Shown here one piece after another: positions 53,501 through 63,740 of a DNA stretch of 64,000 nucleotides. Source of the stretch: Streptomyces sp. HUAS ZL42. GTDB lineage: Bacteria > Actinomycetota > Actinomycetes > Streptomycetales > Streptomycetaceae. Below the pieces are notes generated by a model. The model saw nothing but the letters and a program-made list of their open reading frames with translations, did not search any database and was not told where the DNA came from. A program made the position numbers and the translations under genes. Location: contig NZ_CP160403.1 of NCBI RefSeq assembly GCF_040782645.1, positions 6,793,001 through 6,857,000 of the forward strand. The letters run 5' to 3'. Within the stretch, counting starts at the first letter, position 1; each line of letters starts with the position of its first letter.

Positions 53501-53728
53501 AAGTTCGACAGAATGGGCACGAACGACGTGCTGGACTACTGGTGGGTGGTCGTGGGTGCCACCGCCGGCATCCCCGTCGTCGGTTGGATCGTGGCCACGG
53601 TGGCCGTCTTCGACTGGGCGCTCGTCGACTCGTACTACCGTCGTGGGTACTGCCTTGGTATCTGGGTGACCTACGCTCATCCCAAGACGCCCCACCCCTA
53701 CCCCTACAAACACGGGTTCTGTCGATGA
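47579..53728 (+). CDS. RHS/YD-repeat polymorphic-toxin-like exported protein with DNRLRE domain
   Basis: 2049 residues, GTG start with GGGAGGGAGC. Order: signal sequence with twin arginines and a hydrophobic helix (1-50, ending near SAQP), an Ala/Lys-rich linker, a beta-rich region, a DNRLRE domain (about 307-484: YLKFDVSKFTGKHI, WGYSSSCPANWSNWNLQTI), fibronectin-like segments, then RHS/YD repeats from about 1060 (AYTYDSAGRVATLTPPG, TYDALGRPVKTTNSA). The RHS core is GARLYDPSLGRFLSTDPVPG up to residue about 1958. After the conserved DLLG comes a 91-residue tip: MKISWHWTYVDIKFDRMGTN, a long hydrophobic stretch and two cysteines. In such proteins the repeats form a shell and the tip is the effector. 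The tip family is unassigned. Confidence 0.9.
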   Translation: MRHRPVAHGSSRFRRARQSRWLRQLAVGVVLAMAAQSALVVGGTGTASAQPASAKAKAKPKALGPAQAQDDASAMLMARLQHRRIEVLSARTADSTTYALPGGELQTEAYAGPIRVKQGGTWKAIDTSLSDTGADLTPAAAAADVTVSDGGDTKLASVTKGKQSFGLGWGAKLPAPSVKDSTASYALGSGQTLSVTALAQGFSENIKLARKPDGASPAYRIPLNLHGLKLSQADSGHLLLKDSAGKLVAEAPAPMMWDASKDEASGESAHQVRVATRIETASDGSQTLVLTPDKDFLASATYPVTVDPTTTLAVTTDTWVQNPDYPDSQISSEELKSGTYDGGTDTARSYLKFDVSKFTGKHITAATMSLYNYYSATCSTSGAATQARRITSTWSSSSITWGAQPSTTTTGVATNTGHWGYSSSCPANWSNWNLQTIVQAWADGSTNYGLQVRSADETDSTTWRRFRSANYSTSGYAPKLVVTYNSYATTSSAAISPSQVNAYNGKRYVTSLTPSLSAKVTDADGGNAQGQFEITADPAYADTTYSYTAYGKTVASGSTSTLTVSSANAFPAGKHLRFRVRAYDGTDFGAWSGYTTFTLNTALPVAPTISCTPYSENTWTAKSGSGATCTLDTSSTDGMGFYWGLDDSSVPNRVYDTTDGTGGDPLTITINPGEDWHKLYAKTVDSGGNLSTATTSYAFGVGDGAGLLTPGEGDTAARRVSLTSTGKTTYTGVTYQYRRGETDSWHDVPVADVTKSSDGSAVSAWPVTVTSGSPAALTWNVTTSLTEDGPVDIRAAFTDGTTTAYSQPHTITVDRKAGTAPTEQVGPGEVNTLTGDFTLSGTDASAFGLTASRTASSRRPAAGADAEGQVAIYGPQWTSGTTAQLTDSDWAYVRKTSATSVALVDADDDETGFTATSSGGWKPEPGSENLTLTGSLTGSFTLKDDQGTTTTFAKVDSAATTWQVSTTQLPTDNSTTKVVSEKVTSGTSTLARPKYVIAPTSAVSSSTCESTPATKGCRMLEFVYATTITATSSTLGDYNGQVKQIKEWATDPGASAATATVVAQYSYDDSGRLREEWDPRISPALKTAYTYDSAGRVATLTPPGELPWTFTYGQAGNAATAGAGMLLKASRPNLTAGTKSTTDGTTATTSVVYDVALSGTKAPNAMGTSDVAAWGQTDVPTDATAVFPADSVPVSNTGGDLAASDYERATIIYTDASGREVNTATPGGHISTTEYDRFGDTVRQLAPANRELALATSGDGQAEQVALSIDQMTTADRAEVLSTNSVYSSDGLRETDEYGPLHLVTLTSALKAGTGGTDLSAGTEVAARQHTVNVYDEGRPTDGSAAVSNQVTTSKVGAYVDGYPTDADVHTTTTVYDWAKGLPTQTVTDPNGLALKKTTWYDSQGRVTKTSLPKSSGSDAGATVTTYYSATGTGACNGRPDWADLLCTTGPAGAITLGGSNPSELPVKTVEYDRWGSPANMTETANGVTRTTSNVYDAAGRLTKISVSGGVGTAVPDSTIAYATDSGDVTTVSSNGQTITHTYDALGRQITYNDGAGNTTSTSYDALGRPVKTTNSAPSTTTYTYDTSKDARGLETSRTDSVAGTFAAAYDADGALATESLPGGYTLTVAQDEAGDTNSRIYTRDSDGAVVASDIADRSALGQTVTDAGSNGQTRVHSYSYDASGRLSRADDTDPNGACTRRDYTFDDNGNRTALATATSDVGSACTSTGATTTSYAYDSADRLETAGTVYDAFGRTTTQASGASIGYYANDLVRQQTSGSSRQTWGLDAAGRLATWTTETQGSDGTWTQTGSRTNHYGSNSDSPDWIQEDGSTITRTVRGIDGDLDATTTAGGNTVLQLTGVRGDVMVQLPLDTTKAPVALAYDEYGNPEDSTTATRYGWLGAKQRSSETVTGAVLMGARLYDPSLGRFLSTDPVPGPDTAYDYAGQDPVNQTDLLGTYRHMKISWHWTYVDIKFDRMGTNDVLDYWWVVVGATAGIPVVGWIVATVAVFDWALVDSYYRRGYCLGIWVTYAHPKTPHPYPYKHGFCR

Positions 53729-53979
53729 CCGTTCTCCTGTCCATCCTCATCGGCGCCCTCGCCGGCGCCGGTGTGGTGGCTGCTTCCCTGCCCGGTCGCT
53801 CCGGTCGGCCGAGCAACTGGCTCAGAGGACTCGGGGTACTGGCTCTCGCCGTCCCGTTCCTCTGGTGGTGGGCACGGAGTACGGATCAGTTCCCGGCCAC
53901 CTTCGGAAGTCTGGCGGTGGTCGAAATAACCGGGCAGACCCATCTGAGAAGGCGCGCCCGGCACACCGGTAACAACTGA
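53725..53979 (+). CDS. Small membrane protein overlapping the RHS gene, candidate immunity protein
   Basis: 84 residues. The ATG overlaps the RHS stop codon (ATGA at 53725), so the two are translated together. Two membrane spans: MTVLLSILIGALAGAGVVAA and WLRGLGVLALAVPFLWWWA. A polar tail of about 30 residues follows (PATFGSLAVVEITGQTHLRR). A tightly coupled small gene right after a polymorphic toxin is most often its immunity gene, and a membrane immunity protein would suit a membrane-active tip. This is inference from position and topology; no known immunity family is recognised. A perfect 14-base-arm terminator follows. Confidence 0.7.
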   Translation: MTVLLSILIGALAGAGVVAASLPGRSGRPSNWLRGLGVLALAVPFLWWWARSTDQFPATFGSLAVVEITGQTHLRRRARHTGNN

Positions 53980-53993
53980 CACAACCCCGCAAG

Positions 53994-54025
53994 CGTGCCG
54001 CCGATGCGTCTGCATCGGCGGCACG
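53994..54025. terminator. Bidirectional terminator between the RHS unit and the Imm1-like gene
   Basis: CGTGCCGCCGATGC (53994-54007) and GCATCGGCGGCACG (54012-54025) are perfect 14-base arms with a 4-base loop, 14 bases after the small membrane gene and 45 before the stop of the convergent Imm1-like gene. Confidence 0.85.
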
Positions 54026-54070
54026 TGTGCGTCTGGGGACTGCGGCGGTGCAGGCCGTGGCCGCGCAGGG

Positions 54071-54472
54071 CTACAACTCCCACCACTCGCCCAGATCGCT
54101 GGGCGCACCTGTCTGGATGAAGTGGCGCAGGAGGGCCCACGCGCGATCGACGTTCAGGACGAAGCCACCAGTGAATGCTGCCAGTTCGTCCATGATCGGG
54201 ACGTCGGCCAAGGTGCCCGAGGGGGCGGTGCCGTCTCCCACGAGAAGGGACACTCCCTCAGCCTCACTGAAGAGATGGATGACTGCGTGATCACCTCGGA
54301 ATCCGAGGGCCAACGTAGGAGAGTCGCTGTCTGGCAAGCGAACTTCGAGGTATCCCTGGCCACGGGAACGCAGTTCGCTGAAGCGGTCCGAGAGATCTCT
54401 GAGGTCCGAGCGTCTCTCAACCTCGGAGAACCGTCCCGATTCCGGCGACGTCGCCGCCCACACCGCGCTCAT
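54071..54472 (-). CDS. Imm1-like immunity-type protein
   Basis: 133 residues from the ATG at 54472, which overlaps the stop of the upstream lipoprotein gene (ATGA). The core strands GYLEVRLPDSDSPTLALGFR and HAVIHLFSEAEGVSLLVGDG then DVPIMDELAAFTGGFVLNVD, ending HFIQTGAPSDLGEWWEL, match my picture of the Imm1 family. These are alpha/beta proteins that neutralise polymorphic-toxin domains (often deaminases) in the cytoplasm. No cognate deaminase toxin is adjacent: the nearby RHS tip is on the other strand and looks membrane-active. It may therefore be an orphan immunity gene or be used for another purpose. Confidence 0.7.
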   Translation of the reverse strand: MSAVWAATSPESGRFSEVERRSDLRDLSDRFSELRSRGQGYLEVRLPDSDSPTLALGFRGDHAVIHLFSEAEGVSLLVGDGTAPSGTLADVPIMDELAAFTGGFVLNVDRAWALLRHFIQTGAPSDLGEWWEL

Positions 54473-55338
54473 CGCTGTCCGCGCTGCTCGTAGCGCCGCC
54501 ACTGGCGTCCGCCGTCGCGGGAGATCCACAGCCCTTCGCCCTGCACGAGGTCGCCGCGCACACCCTCGCCCTGGGTGAGGGACAGCGCCGTGGTGCCGGC
54601 CCGCGCGGCGAGGACGCCCCCCGCGTAGGGCTTCGGTACGGCCGTGGAGCCAAGGGTGCGACCGTCGCGCTGCCGTACGACGCGGTCGGGGGCGTCGGTC
54701 AGGGACTGGACCAGGCTCCATGCCGTGCCCCGCTCGTCGACGGCGAGGCGGACGGCGTCGTCCGGCACTGCGGCCGGGGGCGCCACGATGCGTCTGGCGG
54801 GGCGGTAGACGAGGGTCGGCTCCACTTCGGTGAGCAGGATGTCGCCGGGCCGGGTGCGTAACGGGGTCTCGGTGATGACGACTTTGTGCCGCTTGCCGCG
54901 TACGTCGAGGGCGTACGTTCCCTCGGCTCCCTCCTCGGGCGGCACCCGCACGAAGTCCCCGCGCACCGCCTTGAACGCGGCCGGCACCGCCTCCGCGTCC
55001 GCGTGTTCCGCGTGCTCGGCGACCGTACGGCCGTCGGGTCCGACGATGCGCCAGGCGGTGGCGGCCGGCCCCTCGTCGTCCTCGACATTGCCGGCGTCGT
55101 ACGTCAGAAGCAGCGAGCCGTCGTCCGCGCGAACCACGCCGGTGGGTGCGCCAGCCGCCTCGATGACGTCGGCGGGGCGCGGGTGAGGTTCTTCGATGAC
55201 GCGCTTGTACTTCGCCTCGCGGTCCCCGGAGGCCCTGTCGTCGGCGCCGCCCGGGCTGCAGGCGGTCAGCACCAGCGCCGCACTCGCCGCGGCCACGAGC
55301 CCGACCGTCCGATCACCGCGTTTCTCCAGCCACGCCAT
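54469..55338 (-). CDS. Lipoprotein, unknown
   Basis: 289 residues from the ATG at 55338 (GAGGAT upstream). Lipobox LVLTAC with cysteine 27 predicts lipidation and export. The body looks like a beta-propeller-type sensor: RIVGPDGRTVAEHAEHADAE, AVRGDFVRVPPEEGAEGTYALDV, DERGTAWSLVQSLTD, and LWISRDGGRQWRRYEQRG near the end, where S-x-D-G-G-x-x-W is an Asp-box motif seen in sialidase/BNR repeats. No catalytic residues are identified. Coupled by ATGA overlap to the Imm1-like gene and 10 bases behind the small ATPase gene, so 55792-54071 is one operon. Confidence 0.82.
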   Translation of the reverse strand: MAWLEKRGDRTVGLVAAASAALVLTACSPGGADDRASGDREAKYKRVIEEPHPRPADVIEAAGAPTGVVRADDGSLLLTYDAGNVEDDEGPAATAWRIVGPDGRTVAEHAEHADAEAVPAAFKAVRGDFVRVPPEEGAEGTYALDVRGKRHKVVITETPLRTRPGDILLTEVEPTLVYRPARRIVAPPAAVPDDAVRLAVDERGTAWSLVQSLTDAPDRVVRQRDGRTLGSTAVPKPYAGGVLAARAGTTALSLTQGEGVRGDLVQGEGLWISRDGGRQWRRYEQRGQR

Positions 55339-55348
55339 TGCGACATCC

Positions 55349-55792
55349 TCACATGCGGCCGGCCGACTCCCACTCAGCTGCCCCGCACTCGAACCACACC
55401 GTCTTGCCGCCCCCAGGTGCCGGTGACACCCCCCACTTGTCGACCACCGCGTCCACAAGTGCGAGGCCGCGGCCGTGTTCGGCGTCCGGCGGCAACTGGG
55501 AGGGGACGGTGGGGGATTGGGGGCAGGCATCCGTCACCTCCACCCGGATCCCCGCCGCCTCCCGCAGGAGCACCAGCGTGCAGCGCCGGTCCGGTACGTG
55601 CCGTACGACGTTGGCGATCAGCTCCGTCACCGCTAGCTCCACCGCGTCCGTCAGCTCCGTCAGCTCCCACTCCATCAGGCATGAGCGGGCGATGCGGCGG
55701 ATGTGGCGTGCCGAGTGTTCGCCGACAGTCAGGTGCATCCGGTACTGGGTGAGGCGCGGGGCCGCCAGCGTGGGGGGAAAGTATTCGTTCAC
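55349..55792 (-). CDS. Small ATP-binding protein (anti-sigma-type histidine-kinase-like fold)
   Basis: 147 residues, GTG start. HATPase_c_2 layout: SARHIRRIARSCLMEWELTE, then AVELAVTELIANVVRHVPDR (N-box with E..N), VEVTDACPQSP (the D-x-G position reads DAC, so the G1 box is degenerate) and HGRGLALVDAVVDKWGV, closing GGGKTVWFE. This small family is abundant in Streptomyces next to XRE/DUF397 genes. Some members are anti-sigma factors; others have no known target. It is divergent from the XRE regulator and heads the operon with the lipoprotein and Imm1-like genes. Confidence 0.88.
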   Translation of the reverse strand: MNEYFPPTLAAPRLTQYRMHLTVGEHSARHIRRIARSCLMEWELTELTDAVELAVTELIANVVRHVPDRRCTLVLLREAAGIRVEVTDACPQSPTVPSQLPPDAEHGRGLALVDAVVDKWGVSPAPGGGKTVWFECGAAEWESAGRM

Positions 55793-55883
55793 GGTACGAG
55801 GCTGGCCTGGCGTGACTACTCTGGGCTACCGATCGGATACAACAGGTCCCGCAGTGGACCGAGTTGCGCGAGAGGGGCCGTGC

Positions 55884-56691
55884 GTGACCCACATCAACGT
55901 CCTTGATCCGGGAGCCTCGCCGCTCGACTACTACGGCTTTGAGCTGCGGCGACACCGTGAGGCCGCCGGGCTCACGCAGCGGCAGCTCGGGGACATCGTC
56001 AACTACACCGGCTCGCTTGTCGGACAGATCGAGACTGCCCGGAAGCTGCCGACGGCCGAGTTCAGCGAGCGGGTGGACGCGGCGCTGGGGACCGGTGGGT
56101 TGTTGTCCCGGCTTGTCGCGCTCGTGATGCGCAGTCAACTTCCGGCCTGGTTTCAGCAGGTGGCCGAGTTGGAGGTGCGGGCGGCCGAGATCTGTACCTT
56201 CCAGACGCACATGGTTCACGGGCTGCTCCAGAGCCGGGCCTATGTCCGTGCCGTACTCGGCTCGCTGGACGAGGCCGATCTCGACGACCGCACCGCCGTA
56301 CGGCTGGCCCGCCAGCGCATCTTCGAGAAGCAGGAGCCGCCGGTTCTGTGGGCGGTGATCAGCGAGGCGGCCCTGTGTCAGGAGATTGGCGACTCCGAGA
56401 CCATGCGGGGCCAACTCGCCCACTTGTTGTCCTTCGAGCGCAATCCCCGGATCAACGTTCAGGTACTGCCCTTCTCGGTGGGGGCGCACGCCGGGCTTCA
56501 AGGCTCGTTCACACTCTTCCGATTCGAGAGCGACCCTACGATCGTCTATACCGAGGGCTACGGCAGCGGGCATCCCACCGCCAACCCGGACACGGTCAAG
56601 GACTGCGCACTCCGTTACGATCATCTCCGGGCCGCCGCGCTGTCCCCAAAGGATTCGGCGGAGTTGATCCGGCGTGTGATGGAGGACCGCT

Positions 56692-56711
<20 letters not shown>
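55884..56711 (+). CDS. XRE-family regulator with DUF5753 (WhiJ/AbaA-type)
   Basis: 275 residues from the GTG at 55884; the frame is open much further upstream but reads through the divergent promoter. Helix-turn-helix at about 15-70: ELRRHREAAGLTQRQLGDIV, NYTGSLVGQIETARKLP. The rest is DUF5753: AEICTFQTHMVHGLLQSRAY, RLARQRIFEKQEPPVLWAVI, INVQVLPFSVGAHAGLQGSF and IVYTEGYGSG. These are the WhiJ-like regulators that, with a DUF397 protein, control development or conditionally repress targets. The next gene (DUF397) overlaps by 20 bases. The small ATPase gene is divergent, completing the usual trio. Confidence 0.93.
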
Positions 56712-59635
<2,924 letters not shown>

Positions 59636-59668
59636 TCACGCCCCCGTTCCTGCCTCCCCCGAGACGGC

Positions 59669-60352
59669 TCACTCGCGACCGGACGCCGTGACCGCCAGCA
59701 CCCCCGCCACGACGGCCGCGATCAGCAGCGGGATGCCCAGCCCGTGATGCGACACCAGCCACGCTCCCAGCAGGGCGCCCGCCGCCAACGCGCACACCGA
59801 GGCGGCACGGCGGGCGGAGCGGGCGCCGCTTCCGCCGCCGATACGGGAGTCGGCGGCGAGGCCGGTCAGGGTCGTCGTCTGGACGGTGGTCGTCAGGTCG
59901 GGCACGCCGAGCCGGTGCACGGTCGCGTTGCGCAGGCCCATCGCGAAGGCCGTGAGCGCGATCAGTGGGTACGTCGCTCCGGTCGCGTCCGGGGCGACGA
60001 AGGCGACCACCGCCGATGTACCGATCAGCAGCGCCTCCGCGGCCAGCGTCACCCTTGCCCACGTGCGGCGCGACCCGGCGCCCAGCCGTCGCGCGAGGCG
60101 ACCGCCGGTCACCCCGCCCAGCAGGAAGCCGGCCAGGGATGTCGCCGTGTGCGGTACCGAGAAGCCCGGCGCTCCGGCCGCGGCGAAGCCGAGCACGACG
60201 ACGTTGCCGGTCATGTTGGCGGTGAAGACGTGATGCAGGCCCAGGAAGCTCACCGCGTCGATCAGTCCGCTGACGACGGTGAGGAGAAGCAGCACGGCCA
60301 CCAGAGGCAGGCCTCGTGCCTCCTGTGCTGCCTCCTCGGTCCTGGCGGTCAT
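59669..60352 (-). CDS. DUF1275 / YoaK-family membrane protein
   Basis: 227 residues from the ATG at 60352 (MTARTEEAAQEA); the frame is open to 60436 but that part is not protein-like. The YoaK signature VSGLIDAVSFLGLHHVFTANMTGN, with F-x-A-N-M-T-G-N, follows the first span. MGLRNATVHRLGVPDLTTTVQTTT (usually MG.QN......T.TY.TG) is the second conserved block. About six membrane spans are predicted. Function unknown, probably transport. It stands alone between two terminators or opposing genes. Confidence 0.9.
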   Translation of the reverse strand: MTARTEEAAQEARGLPLVAVLLLLTVVSGLIDAVSFLGLHHVFTANMTGNVVVLGFAAAGAPGFSVPHTATSLAGFLLGGVTGGRLARRLGAGSRRTWARVTLAAEALLIGTSAVVAFVAPDATGATYPLIALTAFAMGLRNATVHRLGVPDLTTTVQTTTLTGLAADSRIGGGSGARSARRAASVCALAAGALLGAWLVSHHGLGIPLLIAAVVAGVLAVTASGRE

Positions 60353-60490
60353 CGCACCAGTTGAGCATGGGGGGCGTGAGAAACGGCGAAGGCGGCGGCC
60401 CGGGGATCCGGAACCGCCGCCTTCGCCGTACGGCAAGAGGACGTAGACAAGAGGACGTACGACAAGAGGCCGTACGGCGAGTGGCTGCTC

Positions 60491-60907
60491 TTAGTACCAG
60501 CCGTTGGCCTGCCAGAAGTTCCACGCGCCGACCGGGCTGCCGTAGCGGGACTTCATGTAGTCCAGGCCCCACTTGATCTGGGTCTCGGCGTTGGTCTGCC
60601 AGTCGGAGCCGGCCGAGGCCATCTTGGAGCCGGGCAGGGCCTGGACCAGGCCGTAGGCGCCGGAGGAGGCGTTGGTGGCGTCGACGTCCCAGCCGCTCTC
60701 GTGCTCGACGATGTTGGCGAAGGCCTGGTACTGGGCCGCGTCCGGGATCATCTTGTGCGCGATCGCCTGAGCCTCGGAGGCGGAGGCCACGCCGGCCGCG
60801 TGAGCGGGAGCCGCGGTCAGAGCCATGCCGGCTGTGGCGGCGGCCACGGCGGCGGTGGTGAGGGCCTTCTTGGGGGAAGCGATGCGACGGATGAAGGAGA
60901 CGGACAC
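60491..60907 (-). CDS. Secreted lysozyme-like transglycosylase
   Basis: 138 residues from a GTG at 60907, with AAGG about six bases upstream. A signal peptide (1-40, cleavage near PAHA) is followed by a compact SLT/lysozyme-fold domain: IPDAAQYQAFANIVEHESGW, whose EHESGW holds the catalytic glutamate, then DATNASSGAYGLVQALPGSK, and ETQIKWGLDYMKSRYGSPVG ending GAWNFWQANGWY. It has the size and ending of the short peptidoglycan lytic transglycosylases of actinobacteria. It should act in the wall. The 346-base leader upstream was checked for a c-di-AMP riboswitch and does not clearly contain one. Confidence 0.9.
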   Translation of the reverse strand: MSVSFIRRIASPKKALTTAAVAAATAGMALTAAPAHAAGVASASEAQAIAHKMIPDAAQYQAFANIVEHESGWDVDATNASSGAYGLVQALPGSKMASAGSDWQTNAETQIKWGLDYMKSRYGSPVGAWNFWQANGWY

Positions 60908-61254
60908 GGAGAACCTTTTTCCTCGGGGACTGGGCTGTCGCAGCCATGCGGGAACCACGCGGTGCGTGGCGGGGCATGCGTCGGCGCCGCGGCCCTGTGG
61001 GCACGTCGGCGCCGTGCGACGTCGTCCAGAGAAACAGGCTCGAGAACTGTCCGCAATTTCCCCTTTTACTAGTTGTGGTCGCATTCGGGAGGAAGGTCGA
61101 CTGTGTGACGTGGCTCTCAATGTGCAGGTCAGGCGGTATAGGGGTGCGTACATGTCAGGACGTTGGGTCTACGACTTTGCCTCGTAGGTGATCTGGGTCA
61201 TGTGGGGCGCTTCACCGTTTGAGCGACGCTTTGTGACGCTTTGTGTGTGGCCTC
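60908..61254. promoter_or_regulatory. Leader region of the lysozyme-like gene
   Basis: 346 bases without a gene. CGTCGGCGCCG occurs twice as a direct repeat (60979-60989 and 61004-61014), the second copy inside the imperfect hairpin GCACGTCGGCGCCGTGC. The part beyond about 61070 is AT-richer and probably holds the promoter. I see no recognisable riboswitch. Confidence 0.4.
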
Positions 61255-62073
61255 TTACGGAGTCGGCGCCTCGAATGTGACAGGCGTCTCGAAAGCCGCA
61301 CGGCGCGTGGCCCGCCGCAGTGCCTTGAGCACCGCGGGGCCGAGAGCGAGCGTCAGGACGACCGTGACCACGGCCCGGCCCAGGTCCCAGCCGAGCGACG
61401 TGGCCAGGCAGTACGCGACGAAACGAGCCAGGTTGGCGGGGACGGCGGCCTGCGGGTCGAAGGAAATGTTCGAGGCGAGCGCGCCCATGAAGGGCCAGCC
61501 GGCCAGGTTCATCGCCGTGCCGTAGGCGAAGGCCGCCAGGAAGCCGTAGGCGGCGAGAAGCAGGCGTTCGGTACGGCCGCGCAGGCGGTCCGCGCCCGGC
61601 AGCAGGCCCGCGCCCATCGTGAACCACCCCATCGCCAGCATCTGGAACGGCATCCACGGGCCCACCCCGCCCGTGAGCAGCGCGGACGCGAACATCGTGA
61701 CCGAGCCGAGGACGAATCCGAAGCCGGGGCCCAGGACCCGGCCGCTGAGCACCATCAGGAAGAACATCGGCTCGATACCGGCCGTACCCGCGCCGATCGG
61801 GCGGAGGGCCGCTCCCGTGGCCGCCAGTACGCCGAGCATCGCGACCGCCTTCGGGCCCAGGCCCGACTCCGAGATCGTCGCCGCCACGACGGCGACCAGC
61901 AGCACCAGCAGGCCCGCGAACAGCCAGGGGGCGTCCTGGGCGTGGGCGGTGAGCTGTGAGGTGGGCGGGGCGAGGAACGGCCAGGTGAAGGCGGCGATAC
62001 CGACGGCGCTGGTCAGGGCGAGGGCGGCGAGGGAACGGGGGCCGAAGCGGATGGCTCGGGCTTGGCGGGTCAC
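61255..62073 (-). CDS. ECF transporter, substrate-binding S component
   Basis: 272 residues. The GTG at 62073 overlaps the stop of the ATPase gene (GTGA), so I chose it over the longer frame to 62109. Six to seven membrane spans are predicted. IEPMFFLMVLSGRVLGPGFG and LGSVTMFASALLTGGVGPWM, then PFQMLAMGWFTMGAGLL, are typical of S components of the CbrT/cobalamin-type group. AARATRRAAF-like basic residues end it. In ECF transporters the S component binds the vitamin, and the shared A-A-T module drives import. Substrate is unproven; cobalamin, cobalt or a vitamin precursor are possibilities. It is the last gene of the T-A1A2-S operon. Confidence 0.85.
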   Translation of the reverse strand: MTRQARAIRFGPRSLAALALTSAVGIAAFTWPFLAPPTSQLTAHAQDAPWLFAGLLVLLVAVVAATISESGLGPKAVAMLGVLAATGAALRPIGAGTAGIEPMFFLMVLSGRVLGPGFGFVLGSVTMFASALLTGGVGPWMPFQMLAMGWFTMGAGLLPGADRLRGRTERLLLAAYGFLAAFAYGTAMNLAGWPFMGALASNISFDPQAAVPANLARFVAYCLATSLGWDLGRAVVTVVLTLALGPAVLKALRRATRRAAFETPVTFEAPTP

Positions 62074-63740
62074 TTGAGGGCCTCTCTCACCTGGGCGACC
62101 GTCAGCCACTCCTGCGGGGCCAGGATCTTGGTGACCTGCGGTGCGAAGGAGGGCGACGAGACCACCACTTCCGCTGTGGGCCCGTCGGCGATCACCTCGC
62201 CGTCCGCCAGCAGGACCACCCGGTGGGCGAGTTCGGCGGCCAGTTCCACGTCATGGGTGGCCAGGACGATGGCATGGCCTTCGGCGGCGAGGGCGCGCAG
62301 CACGGTGACCAGGCGGGCCTTCGCCGCGTAGTCCAGGCCGCGGGTCGGTTCGTCGAGGAGGAGCAGGGGAGGGCGGGCTGTCAGGACCACTGCGAGGGCG
62401 AGCGCGAGGCGCTGACCTTCGGAGAGGTCGCGGGGGTGGGTGGTGTCGGCCACCCCCGGGAGGAGCTCCGAGACGAGCGTGCGGCAGGTACCGGGGTCGG
62501 CCCCGGCGTCGCCGTCGGCGGCCGCGCACTCGGCGGCGACCGTGTCGGCGTACAGGAGATCGCGTGGCTCCTGGGGGACGAGACCGACGCGGCGTACGAG
62601 GTCGCGGGGCGGGGTGCGGTGGGGGACCGAGCCGCCGACTCTCACCGCACCGGCGCTCGGCTCGACCAGGCCGACGAGCGTGTTGAGGAGCGTGGACTTT
62701 CCGGCGCCGTTGCGGCCCATGAGGGCGATCGTCTCGCCGGGGGAGACGGTGAGGTCCACATGGCGGAGGGCCTGGATGCGGGCGCGGCGGACGGCCAGGG
62801 AGCGGACTTCGGCCGTGTACAAGGGCGTTGGTGCCGGACGCTTGCGCGGGCGCCGACGGGAGGTGGAGGTGGGCAGTGCGGGGGCGCCGGGCGTCTGTGG
62901 GGAGTCGGGGGTGGCCACCCGGCGTCCGGTGAGCTGTTCCCGCAGGCCCGCTGCCCGTCGCCGCGCGTCCCGCACCGTCAGCGGCAGCGGCGACCAGCCC
63001 GCCAGCCGGCCCAGCCCTACGACCGGCGGGTACACGGGCGATACGGCCATCACCTCCGCCGGGGTGCCCAGGACCGGTGCCGCGCCCGGGGCCGGGAGGA
63101 GGGCGACCTGGTCGGCGTACTGGATGACGCGTTCCAGGCGGTGTTCGGCCATGAGGACCGTCGTGCCGAGATCGTGGACCAGGCGCTGCAGGACCGCGAG
63201 GACCTCCTCGGCGGCGGCCGGGTCGAGCGCGGAGGTCGGTTCGTCGAGCACCAGGACCCTGGGGTGCGGGGTGAGGACCGAGCCGATGGCGACGCGCTGC
63301 TGCTGGCCGCCGGAGAGGGTGGCGATCGGGCGGTCGCGCAGGTCGGCGAGGCCGAGGAGGTCGAGGGTCTCCTCGACGCGGCGGCGCATCACGTCGGGCG
63401 GCAGGCCCAATGACTCCATGCCGTAGGCGAGTTCGTCCTCGACGGTGTCGGTGACGAAGTGGGACAGCGGGTCCTGGCCCACCGTTCCTACCACGTCGGC
63501 GAGTTCGCGCGGCTTGTGGGTACGGGTGTCCCGGCCGGACACCGTGACACGGCCGCGCAGGGTGCCGCCGGTGAAGTGCGGGACGAGTCCGCTGACGGCT
63601 CCGAGGAGTGTCGACTTGCCGACACCCGACGGGCCTGCGAGGAGGACGAGTTCGCCTTCGGGGACCTCGAAGTCGACGCCCTGGATGGTGGGTTCGGTGG
63701 CACCGTCGTAGGTGACGGAGACGTTCTCGAAGCGGATCAC
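62070..63740 (-). CDS. ECF transporter ATPase, A1 and A2 fused
   Basis: 556 residues with two ABC ATPase domains in one chain. Domain 1: Walker A GPSGVGKSTLL (about 36-46), Q-loop VGQDPLSHFVTD, signature LSGGQQQR, Walker B VLVLDEPTSALD, H-loop MAEHRL. Domain 2: Walker A GRNGAGKSTLL, Q-loop VPQEPRDLLYAD, signature LSEGQRLA (G at position 4 kept), Walker B LLLLDEPTRGLD, H-loop ATHDVELAA. A Pro/Arg linker joins them (RRRPRKRPAP). GTG start at 63740, overlapping the T-component stop (GTGA), with AAGGAG upstream. Fused A1A2 is common in actinobacterial ECF systems. Function: ATP-driven vitamin uptake. Confidence 0.95.
   Translation of the reverse strand: MIRFENVSVTYDGATEPTIQGVDFEVPEGELVLLAGPSGVGKSTLLGAVSGLVPHFTGGTLRGRVTVSGRDTRTHKPRELADVVGTVGQDPLSHFVTDTVEDELAYGMESLGLPPDVMRRRVEETLDLLGLADLRDRPIATLSGGQQQRVAIGSVLTPHPRVLVLDEPTSALDPAAAEEVLAVLQRLVHDLGTTVLMAEHRLERVIQYADQVALLPAPGAAPVLGTPAEVMAVSPVYPPVVGLGRLAGWSPLPLTVRDARRRAAGLREQLTGRRVATPDSPQTPGAPALPTSTSRRRPRKRPAPTPLYTAEVRSLAVRRARIQALRHVDLTVSPGETIALMGRNGAGKSTLLNTLVGLVEPSAGAVRVGGSVPHRTPPRDLVRRVGLVPQEPRDLLYADTVAAECAAADGDAGADPGTCRTLVSELLPGVADTTHPRDLSEGQRLALALAVVLTARPPLLLLDEPTRGLDYAAKARLVTVLRALAAEGHAIVLATHDVELAAELAHRVVLLADGEVIADGPTAEVVVSSPSFAPQVTKILAPQEWLTVAQVREALK

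Noticed and set aside
54071..54472. Imm1-like gene as the immunity partner of the RHS tip
   Set aside because: It is on the opposite strand beyond a bidirectional terminator and coupled to a lipoprotein gene. The overlapping membrane gene at 53725 is the better partner.
60908..61150. c-di-AMP riboswitch upstream of the lysozyme-like gene
   Set aside because: Such wall-hydrolase genes are often controlled by this riboswitch in actinobacteria, but the leader lacks the conserved blocks (no GGGGTGAAT-like and no AGAGCCGGGGGAACC-like segment). A covariance-model search would settle it.
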